A DNA stretch of 64,000 nt from Thermomicrobiales bacterium (GTDB taxonomy: Bacteria; Chloroflexota; Chloroflexia; Thermomicrobiales; UBA6265). Numbering within the stretch: the stretch's first letter is position 1; every line of letters begins with the position of its first letter. Both the position numbers and the translations under genes were made by a program. Below the pieces are notes generated by a model. That model saw only the letters and a program-made list of their open reading frames with translations, was not told where the DNA came from and did no database searches. Location of the stretch: contig JAMLHR010000012.1 of NCBI GenBank assembly GCA_023957015.1, forward strand, positions 1 through 64,000. The letters are read 5' to 3'. Of the stretch, positions 17,251-26,687 are shown one piece after another.

Positions 17251-17964
17251 ATGATCAAACGATTCTCACTCCTAGTAGCGCTCCTGATGACACTTAGCCT
17301 GGCCGTCACACCTGTTGCCGCTCAGGGGGTTGATCTCGATGACCCAGAATCGATGGGCATTGTTGGCGGCTATGGCCGCTTATACTTCGCCGCCTCTGTC
17401 ATGGATTTGATGATGAGTGGAGAAGCGCCAGAAGCAGAGACACTCGACGGCCTGGCCGATGTCTACATGATCATGGTGCTGGGGCTTGAGTTCGCATCCG
17501 CCGACATCGCCGATGAGAACCTTGACGGCTTTCTCTGTTCGATGCTGGCAAGCTACCTTGAGCTCGAAACCGACGTGAACTCCGCCTGTGACGATGTCAT
17601 GGAAGAAGGTCTTGAACTCATCGATGTCGAAGGTCTCGGAGACCGAGCGATCGAATCCACCGTCGTGATGGATGAAGATCCCGTACTTGGCTTTGCGGGT
17701 AAACTAAACCTGCTCCTCGTTCGAGATGGCTCCACCGTGTACGTATTCCTCCATATCGGCCCAGGGGCCGAGGCAGGCACAGCTGATCCACTGGCGGCTT
17801 TCCTGTTCAGTGCTGATCCGAGTGATACTGAGGTTGTATTTGACGAGGACGGCGGTTCAACTGGCGGTTTCTTCGATATGCTCCCACCTGCGGACGGTCC
17901 ACTTCTGGCCGATTTCATACCGGTAGCCGATATGGATATGGGCGCAGAACTCTCTGCTGAATAA
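17251..17964 (+). CDS. Secreted acidic protein of unknown function
   Basis: The ATG at 17251 follows AAGGAG and gives 237 residues with a clear Sec signal (MIKRFSLLVALLMTLSLAVTPVAAQG, cleavage likely after AQ or VAA). The mature protein is strongly acidic and has two cysteines (in FLCSML and SACDDV), which could form one disulfide. GLGDRAIESTVVMDEDPVLG and LLLVRDGSTVYVFL look like a beta-sheet domain such as those in lipoprotein-like ligand binders, but no family was recognised. It is followed by a hairpin at 18003. It lies beside the broken secreted paralogues but does not share their motifs. Confidence 0.7.
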   Translation: MIKRFSLLVALLMTLSLAVTPVAAQGVDLDDPESMGIVGGYGRLYFAASVMDLMMSGEAPEAETLDGLADVYMIMVLGLEFASADIADENLDGFLCSMLASYLELETDVNSACDDVMEEGLELIDVEGLGDRAIESTVVMDEDPVLGFAGKLNLLLVRDGSTVYVFLHIGPGAEAGTADPLAAFLFSADPSDTEVVFDEDGGSTGGFFDMLPPADGPLLADFIPVADMDMGAELSAE

Positions 17965-18002
17965 CCGCTGCAGCAGTACTCCCTCGCATGTTCCTCTGTA
18001 AG

Positions 18003-18028
18003 AGGAGTCCGGTCGCCGCCGGGCTCCT
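18003..18028. terminator. Terminator between convergent genes
   Basis: AGGAGTCCGG pairs with CCGGGCTCCT (one G-U pair) around a six-base loop, immediately before the stop of the minus-strand gene at 18034 and 39 bp after the secreted-protein stop. Confidence 0.55.
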
Positions 18029-18033
18029 CCTCG

Positions 18034-18471
18034 CTACCAATTCTCCTCTTCCTCTTCCCAGCTGACGGTCCAGTTCGCGCGCCAGGGATTGTCGCCTTCT
18101 ACCTGAGCCCCGCCCCAGAGACCCATCTCCTCGACGTCCCGCTCGGCGAAGCTCACCATGGCCGCGACAAACGATTCGATCTCTTGCTCGGCGTCGTGAA
18201 AACGAAAACGCCCCAGTTCGGTGAGCAACATCGCGCCCGGAGAGAACACCTCTCCGGAGAACGCCAGCCGCTCCAGCGCGACGATACGCTCGTCGTCGTC
18301 AGCTAATGCTGCCATGACATCGGCGAGCTCTCTCAAGCCATCGGCGGATCGTCGACTGCGTTGCGCAGCCTCCGGACCGAGTCCCAACATGTCCTGCAAC
18401 TCGCGTTCCCGCCGCCACTCCGCGATCGCCTGAATGCGTTCCACGATTGCTCGTTTGCCGATAGCCGTCAT
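18034..18471 (-). CDS. Hypothetical protein, helical, acidic C-terminus
   Basis: A 145-residue protein with no signal peptide or membrane segment. It is predicted mostly helical, with a basic N-terminus (GKRAIVERIQAIAEWRRERELQDML) and a Trp/Glu-rich tail (NPWRANWTVSWEEEEENW). No known family was recognised. It is read divergently from the DMT permease gene 100 bp away. Codon use looks like that of its neighbours, so it is probably a real gene. Confidence 0.55.
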   Translation of the reverse strand: MTAIGKRAIVERIQAIAEWRRERELQDMLGLGPEAAQRSRRSADGLRELADVMAALADDDERIVALERLAFSGEVFSPGAMLLTELGRFRFHDAEQEIESFVAAMVSFAERDVEEMGLWGGAQVEGDNPWRANWTVSWEEEEENW

Positions 18472-18571
18472 CCATCTCCCCTTCTCGCGCTGACATTATC
18501 CGCGATGAACCGCATTCTCGCATTGGCACTACCGGGCAAATCAACGAAGATTCCTGCAGCAACTCCGTTTG

Positions 18572-19522
18572 ATGATGGGGAACACCGTGCGTCCATCCGC
18601 CACACCCACGAACCTGCTCCCCTATGCCGCCCTCGCACTCAGCATGGCGTTTGTTGGCACCAGCATGACCGCCAACAAGTTCATCGTCGGCGAGGTGCCT
18701 GTTATGGTGGCGGGACTCATCCGCTTCCTTGCCGCGACGATCTTCATCGTAGCCATCACGTTGCTGATCGATGGCAAACTGCCACGCTTGCACCGACGCA
18801 CCAGCCTCATCCTGGCGGCGCAAACCTTTTTCGGATCATTCCTGTTTACGGTGCTGACGTTGTACGGCGTCAACATGACGACGGCGATGGTCAGTGGCAT
18901 CGTGCTGGCCGCAACACCTGCCGTTGTGGCGATGATGTCCTGGGTGTTGGGCGATCGGCTCTCGCGGGTAGCCTGGATCGGTGTCCTGATCACGATCGGT
19001 GGCGTCCTTGTCGTCAACATCCTTGATTCGCCCGGGGAGGATGTCGCCCGCCGCCCGATTCTCGGGGCAACGCTGATTTTCCTCGCGGTCGTCTGCGAGG
19101 CGCTCTACACGATGTTCGCGCGCCTCATCGCGGGCGAGGGTTCCGCGCTCGGTGTCACCAGCTGGTACTCGATCTACGGAGCACTGATGTTTCTGCCACC
19201 CGCACTGTGGGTGGCGCGAGATTTCCCGATCTCCACTATTCCACAGAGTGCGTGGTTGGCGATGATCTATATGGGTGCCGTGCCCGGCTCACTGGCGGTA
19301 TTGCTCTGGTTCTACGGTCTCCGCAGCGTGCCAGCCAGCATCGCTGGGGCATTCACGGGTGTCATGCCGATCACAGCGGTCATTAGCGCATCCGTGATCC
19401 TGGATGAACCATTCGGATGGGCACATCTGCTCGGTATGGCGCTCATCCTCGTCGGGATCGTGCTGGTGGCACGATCCCGCGGTCGAGATGTCGAGGAGAA
19501 GATCGAGCTACTCAGCGGGTAG
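18572..19522 (+). CDS. EamA/DMT-family permease
   Basis: From the ATG at 18572 (or 18575) it has about 316 residues and ten hydrophobic helices arranged as two EamA repeats: the first around FVGTSMTANKFIVGEVPVMVAGLIR, the second starting near ILGATLIFLAVVCEALYTMF. The motif LRSVPASIAGAFTGVMPITAVISASVILDEPF in the second half is typical. Members move small metabolites across the inner membrane, often as exporters. The substrate cannot be told. Its 3' end overlaps the convergent phosphatase gene by 15 bp. Confidence 0.88.
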   Translation: MMGNTVRPSATPTNLLPYAALALSMAFVGTSMTANKFIVGEVPVMVAGLIRFLAATIFIVAITLLIDGKLPRLHRRTSLILAAQTFFGSFLFTVLTLYGVNMTTAMVSGIVLAATPAVVAMMSWVLGDRLSRVAWIGVLITIGGVLVVNILDSPGEDVARRPILGATLIFLAVVCEALYTMFARLIAGEGSALGVTSWYSIYGALMFLPPALWVARDFPISTIPQSAWLAMIYMGAVPGSLAVLLWFYGLRSVPASIAGAFTGVMPITAVISASVILDEPFGWAHLLGMALILVGIVLVARSRGRDVEEKIELLSG

Positions 19523-20416
19523 ATCGTCGGCCGGTTCGGAACTCGGCGGTGTTTCCAGCAGGAACGGTCGCATCGCCTTCAGGACCTGAGCGTGGATACC
19601 CGGGTCGGCACTGACCAGCAACCCACCGCTGAAGTGCGTGTTCTTCTTGTTGTAGAGGTGCTGACGACCGTAGAGATCGCTATAGACACCACCGGCCTCG
19701 TTGATGATCAGATCCGGTGCGCAGAGATCCCACTCCTGGCCTGGCGATGTTCCCGGCGCCTGGGGGAATCCGATAAAGACATCGTAAAACCGCTCGACTT
19801 CGTCCCAGGCACGCGCATGGGTGCCAACTTTCATTTCTTCCGGATCGGCGGCACCGAACTGCTTCGTAACGGCTCTCACCGCCGCCTCCGATCCCTCGGC
19901 GATGTAGTAGACACTGGTCACCATTCGCGGTGGTGTCTGCGACGGCGTGATCCGGAACGGTGCCCAGACACCGTTCTCCCTGCGCCAGGCCCCCTCGCCA
20001 GCGATGGCGGCATGCATCAGTCCCGTTGTCGGCTGGAGCGAAACCGCGACCTGCGGTCGTTTACTCACGGCCAGGGCAATAAGGACATCAAACCGACCAT
20101 TGGCGGCGATGTACTGTGCCGTACCGTCGATCGGATCGACGATCCAAACACGGTCGTTGCCAAGCCTGGCATTATCCTTGGCCCCCTCCTCTGTCAGCAA
20201 TGCATCCGCAGGGAAGGCAGCGGTGAGGTGCTCCCGGATGAGGTTATCCGCGGCGATATCGGCGTCGGTCACCGGGCTGCCATCGGACTTCTCATATTCA
20301 CCTGCGGAATGGGCATTGTAGAAGACCAGGATGGCTTCAGCTGCGGCATCAGCGGTATCGATAGCGATGGAAAGCTCGCGATACCAGGGGTGGTCTGAGG
20401 GGACAGGATAGGTCAT
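19508..20416 (-). CDS. Inositol monophosphatase-family phosphatase (CysQ/SuhB-like)
   Basis: A 302-residue protein of the lithium-sensitive phosphatase family, which needs Mg2+. The motifs are EKSDGSPVTDADIAAD (N-terminal), LLTEEG (metal-binding Glu), WIVDPIDGTAQYI (metal-binding Asp residues) and WDLCAPDLIINEAGGVYSDL (late metal motif). These suit 3'(2'),5'-bisphosphate nucleotidase, inositol phosphatase or histidinol-phosphatase activity. The exact substrate cannot be assigned from sequence, although the WDLCAPDLIINEAGG form resembles histidinol-phosphatase and CysQ subgroups. It is not in an operon with any amino-acid or sulfur gene. Confidence 0.85.
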   Translation of the reverse strand: MTYPVPSDHPWYRELSIAIDTADAAAEAILVFYNAHSAGEYEKSDGSPVTDADIAADNLIREHLTAAFPADALLTEEGAKDNARLGNDRVWIVDPIDGTAQYIAANGRFDVLIALAVSKRPQVAVSLQPTTGLMHAAIAGEGAWRRENGVWAPFRITPSQTPPRMVTSVYYIAEGSEAAVRAVTKQFGAADPEEMKVGTHARAWDEVERFYDVFIGFPQAPGTSPGQEWDLCAPDLIINEAGGVYSDLYGRQHLYNKKNTHFSGGLLVSADPGIHAQVLKAMRPFLLETPPSSEPADDLPAE

Positions 20417-20652
20417 GTGATGTCGATCCTTGAGGCGAAACGATACTTCTGGAACGCTAGTATCGCCTCATTCATCCGCGCCGTACAGTCGCCACTATGT
20501 TCAGTTGCGCAGAATGGACCCGAAAAGGAGTAGAGAATCGTCCGTAATTCCGGTACTCTGGTGGGAGACAAACATTATCAGCCCGCCCCCCGCAGGGCGT
20601 GTATGGAAACCGGATGCCAGGCATGCGGTTCAACCACAGGACGGAACCCGTA

Positions 20653-21439
20653 ATGAAGACCCCCCGCAATCGCAGGCTAACTCTCCTGGGAGGATTGGCA
20701 CTGTCTGCGACGTTAATCCTGAGCGCGTGCGGTAGCGACGAGACCCCCACGCCAACCGCCACCACCGTGCCACCGACAACCGTCCCGACGGAAATCGCGC
20801 CAGAGCCAACCGAGACTCCGGCTCCGACCAATACACCGGAACCAACAGCGACAAACACACCGGAGCCAACTCCGACCAACACGCCGGAACCAACGCCGAC
20901 CAATACGCCGGAACCAACCCCGACGAACACGCCGGAACCAACACCGACGAACACGCCGGAGCCAACACCGACGAATACGCCGGAACCAACGCCGACCAAT
21001 ACACCGGAACCAACCCCGACGAACACGCCGGAGCCAACACCGACGAATACGCCGGAACCAACCCCGACGAACACACCGGAGCCGACTCCGACGAACACGC
21101 CGGAACCAACCCCGACGAATACGCCGGAGCCGACTCCGACCAATACACCTGGAACCAACGCCGACGAACACGCCGGAGCCGACACCGACCAATACGCCGG
21201 AACCAACGCCGACGAACACGCCGGAGCCGACACCGACGAACACGCCGGAGCCAACACCGACGAACACGCCGGAGCCAACACCGACGAACACGCCGGAGCC
21301 AACACCGACGAACACGCCGGAGCCAACACCGACTCAGCCGGTCATCGCCACTCCGGAAGCGACGCGAGAGCCGGTGAATGTCGAGTTCTACACCGCTGGT
21401 ACGGATCTGGGTGCGTGGCTTCGGTCACTGGTTCCGTAA
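20653..21439 (+). pseudogene. Repeat-rich lipoprotein, frame-broken by one extra base
   Basis: The ATG at 20653 (MKTPRNRRLTLLGG) opens a lipoprotein signal ending in ILSACGSD (lipobox LSAC). A very long Pro/Thr spacer follows, made of about 22 copies of an eight-residue unit (TPTNTPEP). At 21150 one repeat reads ACACCTGG instead of ACACCGG; this extra T shifts the frame, and the remainder is read as ADTDEHAG-like repeats to a stop near 21468. In the original frame the repeats continue and finish with PVIATPEATREPVNVEFYTAGTDLG..., ending at 21439. Such spacers hold a lipoprotein domain away from the membrane; here the terminal domain is only about 30 residues. The shift may be a real phase change or a sequencing error in the repeat. 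Confidence 0.65.
20823..21345 (+). repeat. About 22 tandem 24-bp repeats (Pro/Thr spacer)
   Basis: The 24-bp unit has the form ACNCCGGANCCAACNCCGACNA, with third-position variation only, which shows selection on the protein (TNTPEPTP). It is not a CRISPR: there are no unique spacers and no palindromic repeat. Such arrays expand and contract by slippage. Confidence 0.85.
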
Positions 21440-21500
21440 TAATCCTGACGCGAGCGGAATCACATTAACGTGGCTCACTCGTTACATCAGCAAAACAAAC

Positions 21501-21530
21501 AAGGGAGCGGATCGCCTGATCCGCTCCCTT
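21501..21530 (+). terminator. Intrinsic terminator after the repeat lipoprotein
   Basis: AAGGGAGCGGATC pairs perfectly with GATCCGCTCCCTT around a GCCT loop, followed by TTCGC. It is a textbook rho-independent terminator ending the lipoprotein transcript. Confidence 0.88.
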
Positions 21531-21638
21531 TTCGCAATTGCATATGCGAAAGTGCGCGATACTGATGTCTGTAGAAATGTCACGGGCGACCGATAGCCAA
21601 CGACCCGTGTGATCAGCGCATTGGGCGGAGAGGAACTG

Positions 21639-24196
21639 ATGACGACAGCAAATACCGATGTTGGACTTGAGATTCGGAATTACGATGAGGGACTGATTTC
21701 CGTCGTCGTTACCGCGGCCTCATCGGTGTCAGCAGCAAGCTCCCGATTCGTGACCGCTCGATCCTCTCCCTTGTCTACACACCGGGTGTGGCCGCCGCTT
21801 GTACCGCGATCGAGCACGATCCCGTGCGCAGCTACGATCTCACCTGTCGCGGTAACACCGTCGCCTTGATCTCGGATGGCTCCGATCTCTTCGGTTCCAC
21901 CGGTGCCGCCGATCCCAATCCGTTGGCGGAACTACCGGCAGCTGAGGGCAAATCCGTCATCTTTAAGACCTTCGCTGGCGTCGATGCCTTCCCGGTCATG
22001 CTCAATACCACCCGCATCGATGAGATCGTCGAAACCGGCGTCGCCCTGGCCCCAACTTTTGGGGCCATTTGTCTGGACGATATCGCCTCGCCACGCGCGT
22101 TCACGATCGCAGAGACGCTGGAGCGTGCCGCAAACATCCCCGTATTCAGTAATCAACACCACGGCACCGGCGTAATGGTGCTCGGTGCACTCTATAACGC
22201 GCTCAAGGTAGTTGGTAAACGCCTGGAAGATGTCCATATCGTTCTTAGCGGCGCGGGTATCGCCGGTATCGGTGCCGCCTGCCTGCTCACCTGGGCCGGT
22301 GCCCGCAATCTCGTGGTCTGCGATCGGGCCGGTGCGATCTACAACTATCGACCGGATCGAATGAACTGGGCCAAGGCCTGTCGCAAAAGAGACCAATCAC
22401 GAGGAACGCAAGGGTTCGTTGGCCGAGATGATGGTCGGCGCCGATGTCTTATTGGTCTCACCCGGCGATATCGTCACCGAAGCGATGGTGCGCTCAATGG
22501 CGCCGGACGCTATCGTGCTGGCACTGGCGATCCCGACACCGGAGATCAATCCAGAAGCCGCGCGCGCCGGTGGTGCCCGCGTAATCGCTACCGGTCGTAG
22601 CGACTTCGCCAATATGCTCGATACCAGTATCGTCTTCCCGGGCTTCTTCCGCGGACTGCTGGACTCCGGTGCCCGCAATATCCGTCTACGGATGCTACTA
22701 AACGCCGCCCGCGCGGTTGCCGACATGGTGCCGGATAGCGAGCTCCACGCCGATCATATCGTGCCCCACATCTTCGATTTCCGGGTCGCACCGCAGATCG
22801 CTGCGTCGGTGGTGCGCACTGGGTTATTGAGACCGGCGAAGCAACCCGCGAGATCACACCGGAAGAAGTGGCGGAGAAGACGCTGCGCTACGTCTATGAG
22901 GGTCGGCTGGAAAGACCCCGACCGAGTCTGCGCAAGAATGGCGATAATGCTGGCCACAGCTTCAATGACGAAGCGATCGATCTTCGTGAACGCCATCACG
23001 GTATCATCGAGATCGAGAGCAAGGTGCCGATTAGGGATCACCACATCCTCAATATGCTCTACCTGCCGCCTGCTGCACTTGCACCGAGCTACGCCGCCCG
23101 TGAGGATCCAAATCAGGTCTTCGAGCTTACCAGTAAGGGCAACCTGGTCGGTATCATCACCGATGGTTCCGCGGTGTTGGGTCTCGGCGATATCGGACCG
23201 CAGGCAGCCATGCCAGTAATGGAGGGCAAGGCGGCATTGTTCCGCTCGTTGGCTGGCGTTGAAGCCTTCCCCATCTGCCTGGCCGAGCGCGATCCAGACG
23301 AGATCGTGAAGCGCGCCGTGGCCATCTCGCCGTCGCTCGGTGGTATCAATCTGGAGGATATCGCGGCGCCGCGCTGTTTCGAGATCGAAGAGAAGCTCAA
23401 GGCGGCGCTCGACATGCCGGTGTTCCACGACGATCAACACGGCACAGCCATCGTCGTCCTGGCAGCGATGTTGAACGCCGCCAAGCTGATCCGCCGTGAT
23501 CTGAGCGAACTCAGCATTGTCGTCAACGGTGCCGGTTCGGCCGGTATGGCCGTGACCAAACTACTCGCGAAGTCCGGTGTTAAGGATGTGATCCTCTGCG
23601 ATCGCACCGGAGCTATCTATGCTGGTCGCAAGGAAAGCATGTCTCGCTATAAAGACGAGATCGCGCAGACAACGAATCTCCAGGGCAAGCAGGGATCGAT
23701 AGCCGATGTGCTGGTAGGTGCCGATGTCTTCATCGGCCTTTCCGCACCCAACACCCTCACCACCGAGATACGAGCGCACGTTCAGAATCTTCGTCCTTCG
23801 CGCTTCACAACTCGACAACCTCAGAGATTTGTCTTGATGCTGAGCGCCTTCCGAGGCATGGCGTCTTCGCTGTCACCGGTCGCCCGAACGCTGAACGAGG
23901 TAACGCACAGATCCGCTGGCGCTCCGGATTGCCCAAAAACGATACGATACGCTGACAGAGATCTTATTGCAGGTCGGTAATATCACACGCGAAGCACCAC
24001 GATCTGCTGCCAAAACGCCAAGCTCTCACCGGACTTCCTGATTCCGGATAGCCTCGATCTGCGGGTTGCGCCACGAGTGGCGGCAGCCGTCGCGGCAAAG
24101 GCGTACGAACAGGGACTCGGACGAGCCACAATCACACCGGAGGAGATCGAAGCACGCACACGTGATATGGTCTATGAAGGTGTTGTGTTCAACTAG
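21639..24196 (+). pseudogene. Double (fused) malic enzyme, frame-disrupted
   Basis: The ATG at 21639 follows GGAGAGG. Reading across frames gives two malic-enzyme domains in one chain. Domain 1: RGLIGVSSKLPIRDRS, VYTPGVAAAC, IFKTFAGVDAFP, ICLDDIASPRAF, VFSNQHHGTGVMV, LSGAGIAGIGAA. Domain 2: IESKVPIRDHHI, LFRSLAGVEAFP, INLEDIAAPRCFEIEEKL, VFHDDQHGTAIVV, VNGAGSAGMAV. The frame is open across the domain junction (about 22812-23230), which argues for a fusion. Shifts occur near 21697, 22385 and 22815, and the stretch 23790-24040 is badly damaged. The end (PDFLIPDSLDLRVAPRVAAAVAAKAYEQGLG) is normal. Domain 1 lacks the metal Asp pair (NQ for DD); domain 2 has Arg/Ser where the catalytic Lys is usual. 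The stop overlaps the ribosome site of the next gene. Confidence 0.7.
22868..23980 (+). CDS. Longest open piece of the double malic enzyme (domain 2)
   Basis: This 370-residue frame (in fact open from about 22812) carries the end of malic-enzyme domain 1 (EKTLRYVYEGRLERP), a linker, and most of domain 2 including the metal-binding LEDIAAPRCFE, the VFHDDQHGT signature and the NAD-binding GAGSAG. The last 60 residues (after HVQNLRP) are out of the ancestral frame. NAD(P)-malic enzymes convert malate to pyruvate and CO2. Confidence 0.6.
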   Translation: MAEKTLRYVYEGRLERPRPSLRKNGDNAGHSFNDEAIDLRERHHGIIEIESKVPIRDHHILNMLYLPPAALAPSYAAREDPNQVFELTSKGNLVGIITDGSAVLGLGDIGPQAAMPVMEGKAALFRSLAGVEAFPICLAERDPDEIVKRAVAISPSLGGINLEDIAAPRCFEIEEKLKAALDMPVFHDDQHGTAIVVLAAMLNAAKLIRRDLSELSIVVNGAGSAGMAVTKLLAKSGVKDVILCDRTGAIYAGRKESMSRYKDEIAQTTNLQGKQGSIADVLVGADVFIGLSAPNTLTTEIRAHVQNLRPSRFTTRQPQRFVLMLSAFRGMASSLSPVARTLNEVTHRSAGAPDCPKTIRYADRDLIAGR

Positions 24197-24207
24197 GAGT
24201 ATCACGC

Positions 24208-24669
24208 GTGACGGATGACGCCCAATTCGAGTGGCACCCAATCTACGCCGGCAGAACGTACGAGAGCGTGCAGCGCGAGCTTGCCGACAGTATTCGTAGC
24301 GATCAGCGCGCCTACCACGGCGCGCTGGACAACGCCGAACGCGAGGAGTTTGGCGCGTTTGCGGCCGTTCGGGATATCGAGAAGCGCTGGAGCAGCTACG
24401 ATCTCGGTTGGGCGGAGATGGATGCCGATACCCTCGCGCAGCGCATCACAGCGTTCGAACGCGCACGTGAGGATCAACAGGCGATGATCAGTTGGGACGA
24501 ATGGCGCGGCATGTCGCTCACACCGTCGGCAACTGCTTCCACCGAGAAGACGGACTGGCGTAGAACCCAAACCGATGAACAGAGACGCAAGCTCGCATCA
24601 GTGATTGCCATCACCATCCTGGTGATGTTCTTCGTCCTGGTGGTGATCATTCTGACTGTGGTGTTCTAG
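24208..24669 (+). CDS. Hypothetical C-tail-anchored membrane protein
   Basis: The GTG at 24208 with AGGAG overlapping the malic-enzyme stop gives 153 residues. The protein has a soluble, charged N-terminal part (EWHPIYAGRTYESVQRELADSI...AEREEFGAF) and one transmembrane helix near the C-terminus (about 130-152, SVIAITILVMFFVLVVIIL) with no positive tail after it. That arrangement places the soluble part in the cytoplasm. No family was recognised. It is probably co-transcribed with the malic-enzyme gene. Confidence 0.65.
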   Translation: MTDDAQFEWHPIYAGRTYESVQRELADSIRSDQRAYHGALDNAEREEFGAFAAVRDIEKRWSSYDLGWAEMDADTLAQRITAFERAREDQQAMISWDEWRGMSLTPSATASTEKTDWRRTQTDEQRRKLASVIAITILVMFFVLVVIILTVVF

Positions 24670-24692
24670 CGAGCCCGCAACGGCATCCCGTC

Positions 24693-25438
24693 CTACGCCA
24701 GATTCAACTCCGCAGCGGCCCCGGCTTCAACGATCAGTTCGGCCCGGGAACCAGCCAGCCCCATCCACGATCCCGGCAGATCGCTGGTCATCGGTCCCTC
24801 GACCATCTCCTTGACGACACCCGCCTTGGAGGCGCCGTTGACGATCATGACGACCTTCTCCGCCTCCATGATGGTGCCGATACCCATGCTCATGGCACGT
24901 TCGGGGATGGTTGCACCTCGTAGTAGGCAGCATTCTGATCGCGACTCTCGCGCGTCAGATCGACCACACGCGTGCGCGTCTCCGCACTCGACCCCGGCTC
25001 GTTGAATCCGATGTGTCCATTCGGACCGAGCCCGATCACCGCCAGCTTCAGACCACCGGCAGCAACGATCTCCGCCTCGTAGTCCTTTGCGGCCTGATCG
25101 GGATCATCCGCAGTGGAAGGGATGAAGTGGACGTTATCGAGATTGATATTGGCGGGAATCAGGAAATCGCGAAGCAGCAGCTTGGTCAGCGCCGCAGCGT
25201 CATCGGGAGTAACACCGAGGTACTCATCCAGACAGAAGATCTGCACGCGAGAGAAATCCAGCTCGCCGGCGTTGATTCTGCGCGCCAACTCGGTGTACAT
25301 CCCAACCGGGGTCGATCCGGTGGGAATCGTGATCGCGCCATCCGGGTAACGCTGCACTACCGCAGCCACACGCTCGGCGGCGGCAATGCTCATGGCATCG
25401 TAATCCGACACGACAGTAATCGACGGTTTGACAGACAT
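24693..25438 (-). pseudogene. nagB: Glucosamine-6-phosphate deaminase, one frameshift
   Basis: The ATG at 25438 opens MSVKPSITVVSDYDAMSIAA. NagB motifs are all present: TIPTGSTPVGMY, VQIFCLDEYLGV (catalytic Asp), IGLGPNGHIGFNEPGS (catalytic His and phosphate loop), and TRESRDQNAAYYE. Near 24912 the frame breaks: GAGGTGCAACC must be GAGGGTGCAACC to read GATIPERAMSMGIGTIM-A, which continues in another frame to the stop at 24693 (KVVMIVNGASKAGVV). A single missing G in a short G-run explains it, so the enzyme may be intact in the real genome. NagB converts glucosamine-6-phosphate to fructose-6-phosphate and ammonia. Confidence 0.78.
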
Positions 25439-25570
25439 GCTTCCCTACTCCACCCCAGATCAGGACAGGACCAATTCGTCCCTCGATTGTACCCCGGAAC
25501 CCACCAAAGGTCGGCGCATTCTGGCCCAAATCCCCTGATCACGCCACAATACGTGAGAAGGAGGACGCGG

Positions 25571-26687
25571 ATGACATTTGAGTCAGTTGCGAAGTCAATC
25601 AGCACCTGGGTGAATGACGGCGTGATCGCCGGAGCCAGTATCGCGGTGGAACACCGCGGAGAGTTGGTGGCGCTATACCATGTCGGCGAAGCGACACCGG
25701 GTGTGAGCGTGGATGACCAGACGCTCTTCGGGTTAGCCTCGCTCTCCAAGCCAGTCACCGCCGCAGCCTTCATGACGCTGGTCGATGATGGTCTGGTTGA
25801 ACTCGATACACCGGTCGTCGATGTACTTCCCGATTTCGGGGCCGACGTCGATCCACTCAACGCCAACGCGATACTCGAAGCCCAGCGGGATGAGATCACC
25901 TTCCCGCATGTTGTTGGCGCATACCAGCGGTTTACCTGAGAATCCTGGACCGGAACTCTACAATCCCTCCACGCTCCCCACGCGTGAGCAGCAAACCGAT
26001 GCCATGCTGAAGACACCACTCGTCTCGGCACCTCACGAAATCCTTCGCTATAGCAACGTTGGACCCGGAATCGCGGCACGTGCCGCCGAGGAGTTGCTGG
26101 GTAGTGATTTCCTGGACATCACCCGCGAGCGTTTCCTGGAACCAATGGGATTGGGCGGTATCGTCCTGAATCCGGATCGGAATCAGGCTCAACGCATCGT
26201 CACGCTGCAGGACCCAGCCAATCCCGGCACAGCCTGGGAGACGTACAACTCGGCCTGGTGGCGCGAGTGTGCGGTGCCATGGGGAGGCTATTACGGTACC
26301 ACTGCAGACATGCTGCGCTTCGCGACATCGTTTCTTCCTGGCCGGGAGTCTGTGCTTTAGCACCGGCGCGCGGTGAGATGACAATCGATCAGGTGCGAGG
26401 ACTCGAAGGGGAGTGAATAGCATGCATGCCCATTGGGTGCCCGGATATTGGGGACTTGGCTGGGAGGTAAAGGGCACCAAGCAGCGCCACTGGACTGGTG
26501 CCCGAACGTCCGAGCATACCTGGGTGCATTGGGGATTCGCGGGAACGCTGTGCTGGGTGGATCCCGCCGCGCGAACTCGGTGTGGCGGTCTTCGCCAATC
26601 GATCGGTGAGCAGTGGTTGGATGTTTAAACCACAACGCTGGGCTCACCAGCGATGCCTTGTGTGATGTAGCGGATGGACTGATATGA
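25571..26687 (+). pseudogene. Beta-lactamase-fold serine hydrolase, several frameshifts
   Basis: The ATG at 25571 after GAAGGAGG opens a class-C beta-lactamase-like protein. The nucleophile motif is SLSKPV (Ser-x-x-Lys) near residue 55 and the Tyr motif is YSN in LRYSNVGPG. LLAHTSGLPENPGPELY is also typical. The frame shifts near 25925, 26355 and 26570; the last piece reads RELGVAVFANRSVSSGW and then SDALCDVADGLI, ending in a TGA at 26685-26687 that overlaps the ATG of the next gene. That intact ATGA overlap shows the original frame was whole. Proteins of this fold include esterases and D-peptidases; the substrate is unknown. Confidence 0.7.

Noticed and set aside
20472-21329. 285-residue minus-strand frame of GVGSGVFV repeats
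   Set aside because: Antisense reading of the 24-bp Pro/Thr repeat array; a low-complexity artefact, with no start or ribosome site of note.
24911-25566. 5' part of the plus-strand frame that runs into the serine hydrolase
   Set aside because: Antisense of nagB; the hydrolase starts at 25571 with its own GAAGGAGG.
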